Origin: Faecalicatena contorta
Lineage (GTDB): Bacteria; Bacillota; Clostridia; Lachnospirales; Lachnospiraceae
Direction: 5' to 3'
Assembly: GCF_021531895.1 (NCBI RefSeq)
Contig: NZ_JAFBIX010000009.1
Location: forward strand, 37,931 to 101,930
Length of the DNA stretch: 64,000 bases
Shown piece by piece: positions 43,618 to 52,044 of the stretch. Numbering within the stretch: position 1 is the stretch's first letter; every line of letters starts with the position of its first letter. The position numbers and the translations under genes were made by a program. Below the pieces are notes generated by a model. It was given only the letters and a program-made list of their open reading frames with translations. It made no database searches and was not told the origin of the DNA.

Positions 43618-44656
43618 ATGAACTTATCTCTCTATATATTAAGATGGATCTGCACACTGGCAGTTGCGTTTCTTGCTGGAAAATTAATTACAAAACTTCG
43701 AATGCCCTCTATCTTAGGATGGCTGATCACTGGAATGCTTCTCGGTCCAAATGCCGCCGGTCTTCTGCCACAGGAAGTCATGAATTCCGAATGGTATAAA
43801 TTAATCATTACCTGGATGCAGTGCGCTTTTGGGCTGATGCTTGGAACCGAACTGATCTGGGCAAAAATCAAAGCATACGGAAAAGCATTGATTGTCACAA
43901 CTCTGACACAGTCCCTCGGAACATTTGCTTTTGTCTCCTTCCTGTTTGCCATTGTATTCTCGCTCTCCGGAGTACCCGTCTATCTGGCATTTGCATTCGG
44001 AGGCATCGCCCTTGCAACAGCTCCTGCACCTGCACTTTCTATCGTACAGGAATTCCACACACACGGAGCTGTAACAGACACATTGCTTCCAATGGCAGTC
44101 CTGGATGATATCGTTGGAATTGCCGTCTTCTTCACCGTCAATTCCTTCATCGCCCGTGCGGTCTCCGGTGGTTCTGTTCCACTGTATATGATTCCAGTCA
44201 TGATCTTCTTACCAATCATCATCGGAATTGCCACTGGATGGATTGCCGGACTTTTCCTGAAGAAGAATCCCGGAAAAGCAGGAACCCTGATCAGCCTTTT
44301 ACTTGGCATCACCGCCACAGCTGCAATCGGCCTCTTCTGCAATACAACAGTATTTACGAATATTACTTTAAACTATATGCTGATGGGTGTATCTTTCTCT
44401 GCCGTATTCTCTAATATGATCCCAGAAAAGCAGCTTCAGAATCTGGTCGACTGGTTCCATCCGATCCTTGTTGCCCCATTCCGGAGTATCTCTGGTCTTC
44501 ACCGGAATTATCTGCTCCGTCCTGGCTGTCTCCGAGCCCGAACTTGCAGTCATCGTGAAAGGAACCATCGCAGCTGCAGCCGTCATCAATGAGATTATTG
44601 CTGTGATTGCGGCAAAGAAAGGATTCGAGCTGGCAGGGGAAATCACGACTGCGTAA
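43618..44656 (+). pseudogene. Cation/H+ antiporter (KefB/CPA2-like), internal deletion and frameshift
   Basis: The N-terminal part is a normal antiporter (RMPSILGWLITGMLLGPNA, ALATAPAPALSIVQEFHTHG, VLDDIVGIAVFF) through VDWFHPIL near 44466. The sequence then jumps directly to the last helices (LLPHSGVSLVFTGIICSVLA, ending ELAGEITTA) in another frame, stopping at 44656. Family members have roughly two extra helices between these parts. About 200 bases therefore appear deleted, with loss of frame. The first frame alone ends at 44592 with unrelated residues. The start at 43618 follows AGGAGG. Confidence 0.8.
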
Positions 44657-44728
44657 ATATAATACTCCAGCTCCAGATCAATGCCAATATGCAATGACAT
44701 TCTATTCATGAAGATATAAGTACGAACC

Positions 44729-45529
44729 TTAATCCGCTGTTATTTTTAAAGTTCCCAGAACACAGATTGCGAACTCCAGAGGCAGATCATACGGAAGATT
44801 GTGACCTCCCGGATATATGACAACATGCTTTTCTATCTGCTCTGCCAGACGGTATGTCTCTTGCACATATACGGTATTCCCACTTCTTTCTCCGACTGCC
44901 AGTGTAATCCTGTCTGCCTTTTCATGCATCTTCTCTAAATCAGGCTGATACTGAAGTAAGCCCGGGACTTCCTTTGTAAATGCATATTCAACATTATCCA
45001 ATTCGCGAAGAGATACTTTCTCTGATTTCTTCGGACTTCTCGGATCCGGCGAACCTATATGCTCAGAAAAACGAAGCAACACCATATTGTATTTCTTTCT
45101 TTCAATCAAATGTGATGTCTCCGTTACCCAATTTCGAAATTCAATATCTTCCCTTAGCATATGCCCTATCATTGCAGGTTCATACATAATTAAGTGTCTG
45201 ACTCTTTCAGGATATTCCTGCAGGAAGTACTGTCCTATGACTGCTCCTGCACTTGCCCCTGCTATCGTAACTTTCTCAATACCCAGGGCATCCAGAAGTC
45301 CCAGAATATCCTCTGCCTGATCCTCCATATGAAATTCCGGACATTCTTCACATTTACTTCTCGAATATCCTCTTCGATCATAACAGATTACCTGATAATA
45401 TCGAGATAATATTTTCGCAGTCTGTTCATATAATTCTGCATCAACGATCACACCATGAATAAGTAATAACGGCTCTCCTTCCCCGTAAATTTCATAAAAA
45501 AGTTTTCCATAATCTCTTTGCAAATACAT
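44729..45529 (-). CDS. Alpha/beta hydrolase
   Basis: The 266-residue cytoplasmic hydrolase has the oxyanion strand LLLIHGVIVDAELYEQ, the nucleophile elbow GASAGAVIG (Ser) and a C-terminal catalytic His in YPGGHNLPYDL. The architecture fits esterases or lactonases, and the substrate is unknown. The ribosome site is weak (GGCGGTG). It is divergent from the Sfp-type gene and lies at the edge of the catabolic island. Confidence 0.85.
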   Translation of the reverse strand: MYLQRDYGKLFYEIYGEGEPLLLIHGVIVDAELYEQTAKILSRYYQVICYDRRGYSRSKCEECPEFHMEDQAEDILGLLDALGIEKVTIAGASAGAVIGQYFLQEYPERVRHLIMYEPAMIGHMLREDIEFRNWVTETSHLIERKKYNMVLLRFSEHIGSPDPRSPKKSEKVSLRELDNVEYAFTKEVPGLLQYQPDLEKMHEKADRITLAVGERSGNTVYVQETYRLAEQIEKHVVIYPGGHNLPYDLPLEFAICVLGTLKITAD

Positions 45530-45631
45530 GTCAATTCACCGCCATTTCACATCTAAAAATTATACTACTATATTTTTTTCTTCCAAAGGTCTATAATACA
45601 CACAGAACCAACATCCAAAGGAGGAAAACAC

Positions 45632-46267
45632 ATGCCTGCCATCTACTACTCATACTATACACCAATCTCTGATTCCATCTCTGACGTCAACAGGCAGGAA
45701 CACGAACTTGGGCGAACACTTCTTATTCAAGGGATTCGAGATCTCTTTCAGATTCCTCTGACGCGCGATGAAATCAATACAATTCTAACACCAGATATCA
45801 ACGGCAAACCCTATCTTCCGGATTATCCAGAAATCTGTTTCAACATCACTCACTGTAATCAACTGGTCGCATGCGCATTCCACAACAGACCAATTGGCAT
45901 TGACGCTGAATGCCCTGGATATTTCCCCGAAGTTTTGATTAACCGCGCATTATCTGAAAGGGAAAAATGCTTCCTTCACTCCAACGGTGATGACATTCCC
46001 CAAAAACAGGAATGGTTTTATCGCCTATGGACATTGAAAGAAGCATATGTGAAAAAAATCGGAATTGGTGTCGATACCAACCTTACAGATTTCTCTTTTT
46101 CCTTTATTAACGATAAGGATGAATTGTCTGTCATCTGTTCAGACTCCTCCGTTTCCTGCTATCAGACGCAATTGTCACATGGACAGATTTTGTCCGTCTG
46201 CTATGAAGATAACGGAGAGCCCATTAAGCTCGTTTCTTGCTCTCAGCTGCACGAACTGCAGAGATAA
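45632..46267 (+). CDS. Sfp-type 4'-phosphopantetheinyl transferase
   Basis: The enzyme transfers phosphopantetheine from CoA to a carrier-protein serine. The 211-residue protein has NGKPYLPDYPEICFNITHC, the Mg-binding PIGIDAE and the signature FYRLWTLKEAYVKKIGIG. The size is that of the Sfp/AcpT group rather than the short AcpS. AAAGGAGG precedes the ATG. The only carrier protein visible nearby is the ACP at 49052-49291, a plausible substrate. Its end overlaps the convergent phosphotransacylase gene by 44 bases. Confidence 0.92.
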   Translation: MPAIYYSYYTPISDSISDVNRQEHELGRTLLIQGIRDLFQIPLTRDEINTILTPDINGKPYLPDYPEICFNITHCNQLVACAFHNRPIGIDAECPGYFPEVLINRALSEREKCFLHSNGDDIPQKQEWFYRLWTLKEAYVKKIGIGVDTNLTDFSFSFINDKDELSVICSDSSVSCYQTQLSHGQILSVCYEDNGEPIKLVSCSQLHELQR

Positions 46268-47234
46268 CGACATTTCCTTTAATCTCAGATACCGGTGCTC
46301 CTCTGGAACAATCACATACAATACTGTTAAATCCCTGGAGCATTGGTCCGTATGCATTCGCATGACCAAATTGCTGAATCAGCTTCACTGCTGTATTTCC
46401 AACATTCAGATCCGGCCAGATCAATACATTAGCTTTTCCGGCAACTTTGCTTTCACGCTTTACTTTCTTCTCTGCAACTGCAGGGACGATTGCTGCATCC
46501 AGCTGGAATTCTCCATCGATCGCCAGATCCGGACGAAGCTCATTTGCAATCTTTAACGCCTCTGTAACCTTGTCAATCAGTTCGCCCTGACCGCTGCCAA
46601 GTGTAGAATAGCAAACCATTGCACATCTTGGTTCCCATCCCAGAAGCTCCTGCACGGTATCACACGCAGAGATGGCAATACTGGCCAGCTGCTCGGCACT
46701 TGGATTCGTGCAGACTGCACTGTCACCTACCGCCAGAAGAGAACCTTCACTTCCTTCATATCCCGGAATATCAGCAAGTCCGATACTGGAAATTGTACTG
46801 ATTCCCGGTTTCATGCCAATAATCATCTGACCTGCCAAAAGCACGTCACCTGTTGTATTGTCGATTCCTGCAAATGTAACATCTGCTTCGCCAACTCTCT
46901 GCATAGCCATTGCATAATACAATGGATCCTGCATACGCCTTCCAAGCGCCTTCTCTTTGAAAATGGTTCCCGGCTGTTTCACATATTCACTGATGATTTT
47001 ATTCGTATACTCTTCATCATGGATATCCACAAAAGTAAATACAGATGGGTCGTATCCTCTTTCTTTGGCAAGCTTTTTCAGTTCTTCTGCATTGCCCACA
47101 AGTAACGGAATGATGTATCCTTCTTTTCCAGTCTCATAAGCTGCCTGCATCATTTTCTCATTTGCAGCCTCCGGAAATGCTACCTTCTGCGGATTTTCTT
47201 TTGCCTTCGCATAAATCTGCTCAAGTACATTCAT
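46224..47234 (-). CDS. Phosphate acyltransferase, Pta family
   Basis: The enzyme interconverts acyl-CoA and acyl phosphate. The 336-residue protein matches Pta: PQKVAFPEAANEKMMQAAY, GMKPGISTISSIGL, DGEFQLDAAIVPAVAEKK and GKANVLIWPDLNVGN. The catalytic Ser-Arg pair is kept (CSRG), but the usual NDLSRGC is CDCSRGA and the later Asp is Glu, suggesting changed acyl specificity. The start at 47234 is set by GGAGG. It is the last gene of the ACP-thiolase-DUF35 operon, and a butyrate-kinase-family partner is encoded at 61510-62616. Confidence 0.88.
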   Translation of the reverse strand: MNVLEQIYAKAKENPQKVAFPEAANEKMMQAAYETGKEGYIIPLLVGNAEELKKLAKERGYDPSVFTFVDIHDEEYTNKIISEYVKQPGTIFKEKALGRRMQDPLYYAMAMQRVGEADVTFAGIDNTTGDVLLAGQMIIGMKPGISTISSIGLADIPGYEGSEGSLLAVGDSAVCTNPSAEQLASIAISACDTVQELLGWEPRCAMVCYSTLGSGQGELIDKVTEALKIANELRPDLAIDGEFQLDAAIVPAVAEKKVKRESKVAGKANVLIWPDLNVGNTAVKLIQQFGHANAYGPMLQGFNSIVCDCSRGAPVSEIKGNVVISAVRAAESKKRA

Positions 47235-47272
47235 GAGTTTTTCCTCCATACATACTATGATCACTCAACAAT

Positions 47273-47713
47273 TTATTCTTCATCCAGTTCAAAGAACAGG
47301 GTTGTGTATCTTCCCATATCATAGAATACCGGGCGTACACGTACCGGAAGTTTTCCATCGATCTCACGGGCTTTTTTCTTATTCACACCAAGGATTACCG
47401 CATTAATTGACGGACCTTCATCCAGCTGGACTTCTCCGCAGACATACTTAAGTCCACGGTCTTCCAGCTCCAGTCTTGCATTTAAAACACCGGTAAATAC
47501 AAAACTCTTTAATTCACCTTTACCTGTAAGAGTTGTCCACTCTGTTTCATGATATCCACAGCTGTTGCATGCGATATGTGGCGGGAACTCAATTGCTCCG
47601 CACTCCTTACACTTTCTTGCATATACAACACCTTCTTTTAATCCATTCCAGAATTTTTCAACAATATGTTCCGGATTCCATATTTCTTCTGCTTTCATTG
47701 TCTCAGCACTCAT
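47273..47713 (-). CDS. DUF35 Zn-ribbon/OB-fold protein, thiolase partner
   Basis: The 146-residue protein has a rubredoxin-like Zn ribbon (Cys35, Cys38, Cys49, Cys52 in CKECGAIEFPPHIACNSC). An OB fold follows (GELKSFVFTGVLNARLE, then LPVRVRPVFYD). DUF35 proteins form complexes with thiolases and shuttle acyl-CoA between active sites, as shown for archaeal thiolase/HMG-CoA synthase. Here it directly follows the thiolase gene, supporting that role. AGGAGG precedes the ATG. Confidence 0.9.
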   Translation of the reverse strand: MSAETMKAEEIWNPEHIVEKFWNGLKEGVVYARKCKECGAIEFPPHIACNSCGYHETEWTTLTGKGELKSFVFTGVLNARLELEDRGLKYVCGEVQLDEGPSINAVILGVNKKKAREIDGKLPVRVRPVFYDMGRYTTLFFELDEE

Positions 47714-47751
47714 TGTTAAACCTCCTCATTTACGAATCCACTTTTTCCTTT

Positions 47752-49041
47752 TTAATAATTTCTCTTCAGAATGATTGCACGAACGTTCTGCGCACCGCCA
47801 AATCCTCTGAGGAAAGTGTATTTTGGAAGTTTCTTAACCTGACGTTCTCCGGCCTCTCCACGCATCTGTGTAACTGCCTCGAATACATCTGCCATACCGG
47901 AAGCTCCAAATGCGTGTCCGTAAGAAGTTCTGCCGCCATTTGTGTTCATAGGTTTATCACCGTCAAATGCGATTCTTCCATCAAGCACATATTTCCATCC
48001 TTCTCCCTTTGGAAGGTATCCGATTTCCTCAGCTGCAAGGAATGCAGAAGATCCGATAAAGTCATTTACATATAAAAGATCCATATCATCAGCAGTAAGT
48101 CCTGTCTGTTCAAACACCTGGCGTGCAGCTTCGGCAGTTGCTTTCTTCTCAAGATGCGGAACGATTGCGTCTAATACAGATGCACCCACACCAAGCACTT
48201 CGATTGGCTTGTCTGTAAATTTGTGTGCGATCTCTGTCGGAACTACGATACATGCTGCTGCCCCGTCAGCTACGCAGGAGTCACTTGCTGTTCTTAAGTA
48301 CTGTGTCATCTTCGGATTATGGCTGGATTTCATGTATTCCCATACATCATCATATCCTGCTTCTTTTGCCATCTCTTCAAATGGTGTACGGCGAATTGCA
48401 CGCGGGCAAAGTGTTGCTGCACGGCGGAAATGATATGCCTGATGTGCCAGAACATCATCAATCTGATCCGGTGTCAGTCCGTTTTCTTTTGCATAGTAGT
48501 TAATCCAATCATCATGATTCATACCCGGGCCACCGCCAAGATATCGTCCGTATGCACGGTCAAAAATAGAATCCAGATCCGGGAATAATACTTCGGAAGT
48601 CAACGGTACACGCATGTGGTCCGGAGTATTGCCGTCCGGCATACCTGTTCCCTGTTCACTACATCCGGTAAGAACAATATCATAAGCACCGCTGGCAACC
48701 GCAAATACTGCTTCCTCCAGCGCAATATAACCGGTACAGCATCCTTCTGAGTGAGAGAGAGAACCTTTTCCTCTCATACCAAACCAGTCTGCTACCTGAA
48801 GGTTCGGAGTAATACAGTTATTCAGGACATGTGGGTTTGCAGATCCATGGAAGAAATACTGTACGTCCCTTGGCTCGATTCCTGCATCCTTCATTGCGTC
48901 CAGTGCTGCATATCCAAAAAGCTCACCATTTGTAAGACCTTTGTAAGTCTCGTTTTGTACTCCATTGAAGAAAGGTGTTGCACCAATTCCAACGATGGAA
49001 ACACTTCTCATATTTTTTCCAAGTTTTACGTTGTGTAACAT
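47752..49041 (-). CDS. Thiolase (SCP-x/acetyl-CoA C-acyltransferase type)
   Basis: The 429-residue enzyme would make or cleave a 3-ketoacyl thioester. The nucleophilic cysteine is Cys101 in SEGCCTGYIALEEAVFAVASG, and the C-terminal His376 lies in YGHAFGASGMADVF. The usual HDCF/HDAF histidine appears replaced by Asn326 (VNDFIGSSAFLAAEEIG), so the chemistry may be altered. The start at 49041 follows GGAGG; upstream in-frame codons lack a site. It sits between the ACP and DUF35 genes. Confidence 0.88.
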   Translation of the reverse strand: MLHNVKLGKNMRSVSIVGIGATPFFNGVQNETYKGLTNGELFGYAALDAMKDAGIEPRDVQYFFHGSANPHVLNNCITPNLQVADWFGMRGKGSLSHSEGCCTGYIALEEAVFAVASGAYDIVLTGCSEQGTGMPDGNTPDHMRVPLTSEVLFPDLDSIFDRAYGRYLGGGPGMNHDDWINYYAKENGLTPDQIDDVLAHQAYHFRRAATLCPRAIRRTPFEEMAKEAGYDDVWEYMKSSHNPKMTQYLRTASDSCVADGAAACIVVPTEIAHKFTDKPIEVLGVGASVLDAIVPHLEKKATAEAARQVFEQTGLTADDMDLLYVNDFIGSSAFLAAEEIGYLPKGEGWKYVLDGRIAFDGDKPMNTNGGRTSYGHAFGASGMADVFEAVTQMRGEAGERQVKKLPKYTFLRGFGGAQNVRAIILKRNY

Positions 49042-49051
49042 GTTGTCCTCC

Positions 49052-49291
49052 TTACATCTCATCCATTACAAAATCAACAAGATCTCCGATTGTCTCGAAT
49101 TTTCCAAATCTTGCAACCGGAATCATTACATCAAAGTCATTCTCAATAGAAGCACTCATTGCTACACGCTGGGAAGATGCAACTCCAAGCTCTTCCGCAA
49201 TGTTTGTGTTCTCATTAATTGCTGCAGCATCTTTATTAAAAGCCATAGCTGCAAATTCGATAATCTTTGCCATAAGTTCCTCTCTGTTCAT
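49052..49291 (-). CDS. Acyl carrier protein with unusual prosthetic-group motif
   Basis: The 79-residue acidic, helical protein has the ACP pattern: EELGVASSQRVAMSASIE, then ENDFDVMIPVARFGKFETIGDLVDFV. Ser39 is the likely phosphopantetheine site, but the classical DSL is ASS. It is the first gene of the operon with thiolase, DUF35 and Pta, and an Sfp-type transferase lies 2.8 kb away. No fatty-acid synthesis genes are near, so it is not the housekeeping AcpP. AGGAGG precedes the ATG. Confidence 0.85.
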   Translation of the reverse strand: MNREELMAKIIEFAAMAFNKDAAAINENTNIAEELGVASSQRVAMSASIENDFDVMIPVARFGKFETIGDLVDFVMDEM

Positions 49292-49378
49292 TATTTGTCC
49301 TCCTTGTCCTTATACATGAAATATTAAAATAATGCTCCTGTTTAAAACAGAACACCTTATTCTCCTGTTGTCACCGTT

Positions 49379-49439
49379 AGTATAAATTTTCTCCCGCATA
49401 TTCACAATTCTTTTATTTCCGCTTTATAACGGCAAATCT
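49379..49439 (-). promoter_or_regulatory. Promoter and upstream 21-bp operator of the ACP-thiolase operon
   Basis: On the minus strand TTGTGA (49402-49407), a 17-base spacer and TATACT (49379-49384) form the promoter. Exactly 11 bp upstream of the -35 box is the motif at 49419-49439 with core TTGCCGTTATAAAG. The same motif and spacing precede the aldolase operon. Confidence 0.8.
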
Positions 49440-49443
49440 GATT

Positions 49444-49472
49444 TTGAGCAGCCTGTTCTACTTTGCTACTAT
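49444..49472 (+). promoter_or_regulatory. Divergent promoter of the FGGY kinase gene
   Basis: TTGAGC (49444-49449), a 17-base spacer and TACTAT (49467-49472) lie four bases beyond the shared operator at 49419-49439. One regulator bound there could control both directions. Confidence 0.65.
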
Positions 49473-49505
49473 ATGATTCAAAGAAGTATTACGGAGGAAA
49501 AGAAT

Positions 49506-51050
49506 ATGAATATTGCAGATAATTATCTCCTTGGTATGGATTTGGGGACAACCAATGTGAAAGCAATGATCATGGATGAATACGGCAATGTAGCCGCATC
49601 AGCATCGAGAGCCAACACCCTTATCGTTCCCGAACCTAACAATGCCGAACAGGATTCCAATCTCTGGTGGAAAAATACAGTTGAGATCCTTCAGGAAGTG
49701 ACTCAAAAATCCGGAAGTGAAATTGTAAAGCGAATTCGAGGCATATCCGTCAGTTCTCAGACAGTCACCATGCTTCCTGTAGATGCAGAAGGTACTCCCC
49801 TTAGAAATGCCATCATCTGGATGGATGGACGTTCCGGCAAACAGTTGGAATATATTATTGACCGGATTGGTTTTGACCGATACGTATCTATTATAGGCGG
49901 GCAGCCTGACACGGGATTTCTTCCAAATAAAATATTGTGGTATAAAGAAAATGAACCGGAACTTTTTGCAAAAACTTATAAGATATTGCAGGCAAGTTCC
50001 TATATCAATTATAAACTGACCGGCAAAATGACAATGGATATCGACCAGGCCGGTAAATCCCAGTGTCTGGATATGACTAGCTTACAATGGTCTGAAGAGA
50101 TCAGCCGTGTAATCGGAGCCGATTTGAACCGGCTTCTTCCGAAGCCCCGGCAGATTAATGAAATCATTGGCACGGTAACCGAAGAAGCAGCAAAAGAAAC
50201 CGGACTGGTAAGTGGTATTCCGGTTGTAGCCGGAGCAAGTGACGCAATTGCATCTATGTATGCGATTGGATTAAGCCGGATTGGAGATGCCGGAGAGTCC
50301 TCAGGAACCTCTTCCCTCGTCTTTGCCGGAAGTATGCACCAAACACCCACCACGCTTCCACTGGTCGCAAAACCAGGCTCCATTGTTGGAATGCCTTTTA
50401 TTTTCGATGCACCGATCAGTGCCAGTGGCGCATCTCTGAAGTGGTATCTGGATACGCTTGGACAACCGGAAAAAGAATATGCCGAATCGAACAACATCAG
50501 CGTATTCGAACACCTGAACCGCCTTGCAGCAGATGTGATTCCGGGAAGCAACGGATTAATCTTCTTCCCGTACCTTTACGGAGAAAGGGCTCCGCTTTGG
50601 AATTCTCATGCAAAGGGTATGTTCATCGGAATCTCCCGTGACACCACCCGCGAAGAAATAATTCGTTCCATTTTCGAAGGAACTGCATTTGCATTACGCC
50701 ATGTCATGGAGACAATTAAGGATGCCGGTGGACAGGCAACTTCTCTTCGCATTACCGGCGGTGGTGCAAAGAGCCGCACCTGGTCACAGATTAAAGCCTC
50801 CATGCTTCGCATGCCGATTTACATTCTGGATGAGAGATCCGGAGATGTGCCTTTCGGAGATGCTCTGATCGCCGGTAATGCCGTAGGCGTATTCCCGGAC
50901 CTGACAGAAGCAATGTCCAGACTGATTCAGGTAAAAGAAGTGATTGAACCCAATGAAGAGTGGGCTGAGGTATATGATAAAATGTATCCTTTCTACATCA
51001 GCATGTATAAAAATCTGGACGCTGACCTGAGAAATTTCCAAAATATATAG
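49506..51050 (+). CDS. FGGY-family carbohydrate kinase (xylulokinase-like)
   Basis: The 514-residue kinase has LGMDLGTTNVKAMIMDEYG, the substrate loop AIIWMDGRSGKQ, GASDAIASMYAIGL, SGTSSLVFAG and the C-terminal LRITGGGAKSRTWSQIKA. FGGY enzymes phosphorylate ketoses, polyols or related small molecules; here the substrate is open. The start at 49506 follows GGAGG. It is divergent from the ACP operon and shares its operator. With the class II aldolase it suggests a kinase-aldolase route, but no sugar isomerase is encoded nearby. Confidence 0.88.
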   Translation: MNIADNYLLGMDLGTTNVKAMIMDEYGNVAASASRANTLIVPEPNNAEQDSNLWWKNTVEILQEVTQKSGSEIVKRIRGISVSSQTVTMLPVDAEGTPLRNAIIWMDGRSGKQLEYIIDRIGFDRYVSIIGGQPDTGFLPNKILWYKENEPELFAKTYKILQASSYINYKLTGKMTMDIDQAGKSQCLDMTSLQWSEEISRVIGADLNRLLPKPRQINEIIGTVTEEAAKETGLVSGIPVVAGASDAIASMYAIGLSRIGDAGESSGTSSLVFAGSMHQTPTTLPLVAKPGSIVGMPFIFDAPISASGASLKWYLDTLGQPEKEYAESNNISVFEHLNRLAADVIPGSNGLIFFPYLYGERAPLWNSHAKGMFIGISRDTTREEIIRSIFEGTAFALRHVMETIKDAGGQATSLRITGGGAKSRTWSQIKASMLRMPIYILDERSGDVPFGDALIAGNAVGVFPDLTEAMSRLIQVKEVIEPNEEWAEVYDKMYPFYISMYKNLDADLRNFQNI

Positions 51051-51066
51051 TATCCCTCTTTTTCAG

Positions 51067-51110
51067 AAGCGCTGTTCCTTAGATTATTAATCCTCTAAGG
51101 AACAGTGCTT
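51067..51110 (+). terminator. Terminator of the FGGY kinase gene
   Basis: A 17-base stem built on CTGTTCCTTAGA/TCTAAGGAACAG with one G-U pair lies just after the stop and is followed by CCGTTTTCC. Confidence 0.8.
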
Positions 51111-51126
51111 CCGTTTTCCGGTATAC

Positions 51127-51160
51127 AATAAAAAACAGACGCAAATGAACTTTGCGTCTG
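51127..51160 (-). terminator. Terminator of the seven-gene aldolase operon
   Basis: CAGACGCAAA (51136-51145) pairs with TTTGCGTCTG (51151-51160). On the minus strand it is followed by TTTTTTATTG. It lies after the ThuA-like gene. Confidence 0.9.
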
Positions 51161-51188
51161 CTGCGATTTATTTTAGTTATAATATTCC

Positions 51189-52019
51189 TTAATAGTATGG
51201 GAATAACTTCAGACGATTATCACCGCTGCGGTTCGGCCTGCCCAGTGTAACTTCCCCGGATGCAGCCCATTCAGCTCCACGGACAAGCATCGTGATGAAA
51301 TTGAACCGATCCAGTGCTTCCCAATGTCCGATAGAAGTAACGAACACACGACCTTCCCCATATTGATTGGTCCAGATTACCGGTGTGTACTGATTCACTC
51401 CCTCCATCTTATTCAGATCACCGTCCGGAATATCTACCGGATGATGTGCCGGAGGAAATCCGGGCACTTTATAATTTTCCACATCATCGTAAATAGAACA
51501 AAGCACGTGTACATTGGCCTCCGGATGAATAATTACCTGTGTGAACAAGTCATCAAATACATTCATCCATTTTTTGTCAATATCCTTTGTAATCGGATGA
51601 TTTTCATCCATAACCTCAACAAAATGATCATCTTTCGGGCAACGGCGGCATCCTTTATCCATTGCACAATATCCGCCCAAAAGTTTTCTCCATTCATCCG
51701 GCCAATCCGGATCAACCCAGATACTGGAATGATAGAAGATGATTCCCTTTCCCTTTGCAACAAAATCGTAAACTGCAGCTTCTGTCTGCTCACCGAAGCG
51801 GCGTGCATGCTCTGTCGGCCATGTTTTTCCGTCATAGTTAATCAGAATCGCATCATACGGTTCAAGAAATTCCGGAGTAATGTTGCGGAATTCTTCCACA
51901 ATCACTACATTAAAACGTCCGGTTGCCTCTAGCAGATCACGAAGCTTTTCCTTCATAACGCGTCCCTGATGTTCCGCGGTCACTAACCCTGTCACCAGAA
52001 GTATATTTAACTTATCCAT
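51189..52019 (-). CDS. ThuA-like protein
   Basis: The 276-residue protein has the class-I-amidotransferase-like fold of ThuA: ILLVTGLVTAEHQGRVMKE, YDAILINYDGKTWP, GKGIIFYHSSIWVDPDWPDEW, DENHPITKDI and EGRVFVTSIGHWEA. ThuA was linked to trehalose/trehalulose use in Sinorhizobium, but no reaction is established for this group. A CRRC cysteine pair in the middle is unusual. It is the last gene of the operon; AAAGGAG precedes the ATG. Confidence 0.8.
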   Translation of the reverse strand: MDKLNILLVTGLVTAEHQGRVMKEKLRDLLEATGRFNVVIVEEFRNITPEFLEPYDAILINYDGKTWPTEHARRFGEQTEAAVYDFVAKGKGIIFYHSSIWVDPDWPDEWRKLLGGYCAMDKGCRRCPKDDHFVEVMDENHPITKDIDKKWMNVFDDLFTQVIIHPEANVHVLCSIYDDVENYKVPGFPPAHHPVDIPDGDLNKMEGVNQYTPVIWTNQYGEGRVFVTSIGHWEALDRFNFITMLVRGAEWAASGEVTLGRPNRSGDNRLKLFPYY

Positions 52020-52044
52020 CTTTTTTCTCCTTTCTGTATTGTGT

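Noticed and set aside
44470..44592. C-terminal extension of the antiporter first frame
   Set aside because: It is Arg/His/Cys-rich out-of-frame sequence; the true antiporter end lies in another frame to 44656.
49419..49439. Reading of the TTGCC motif as a sigma-54 (-24/-12) promoter element
   Set aside because: There is no GG/GC pair at the required spacing, and good sigma-A boxes lie at a fixed distance downstream, which fits an activator site better.
49506..51050. FGGY kinase as LsrK and the island as an autoinducer-2 degradation system
   Set aside because: No LsrR, LsrG, LsrF or Lsr transporter is present; the kinase motifs are generic FGGY.
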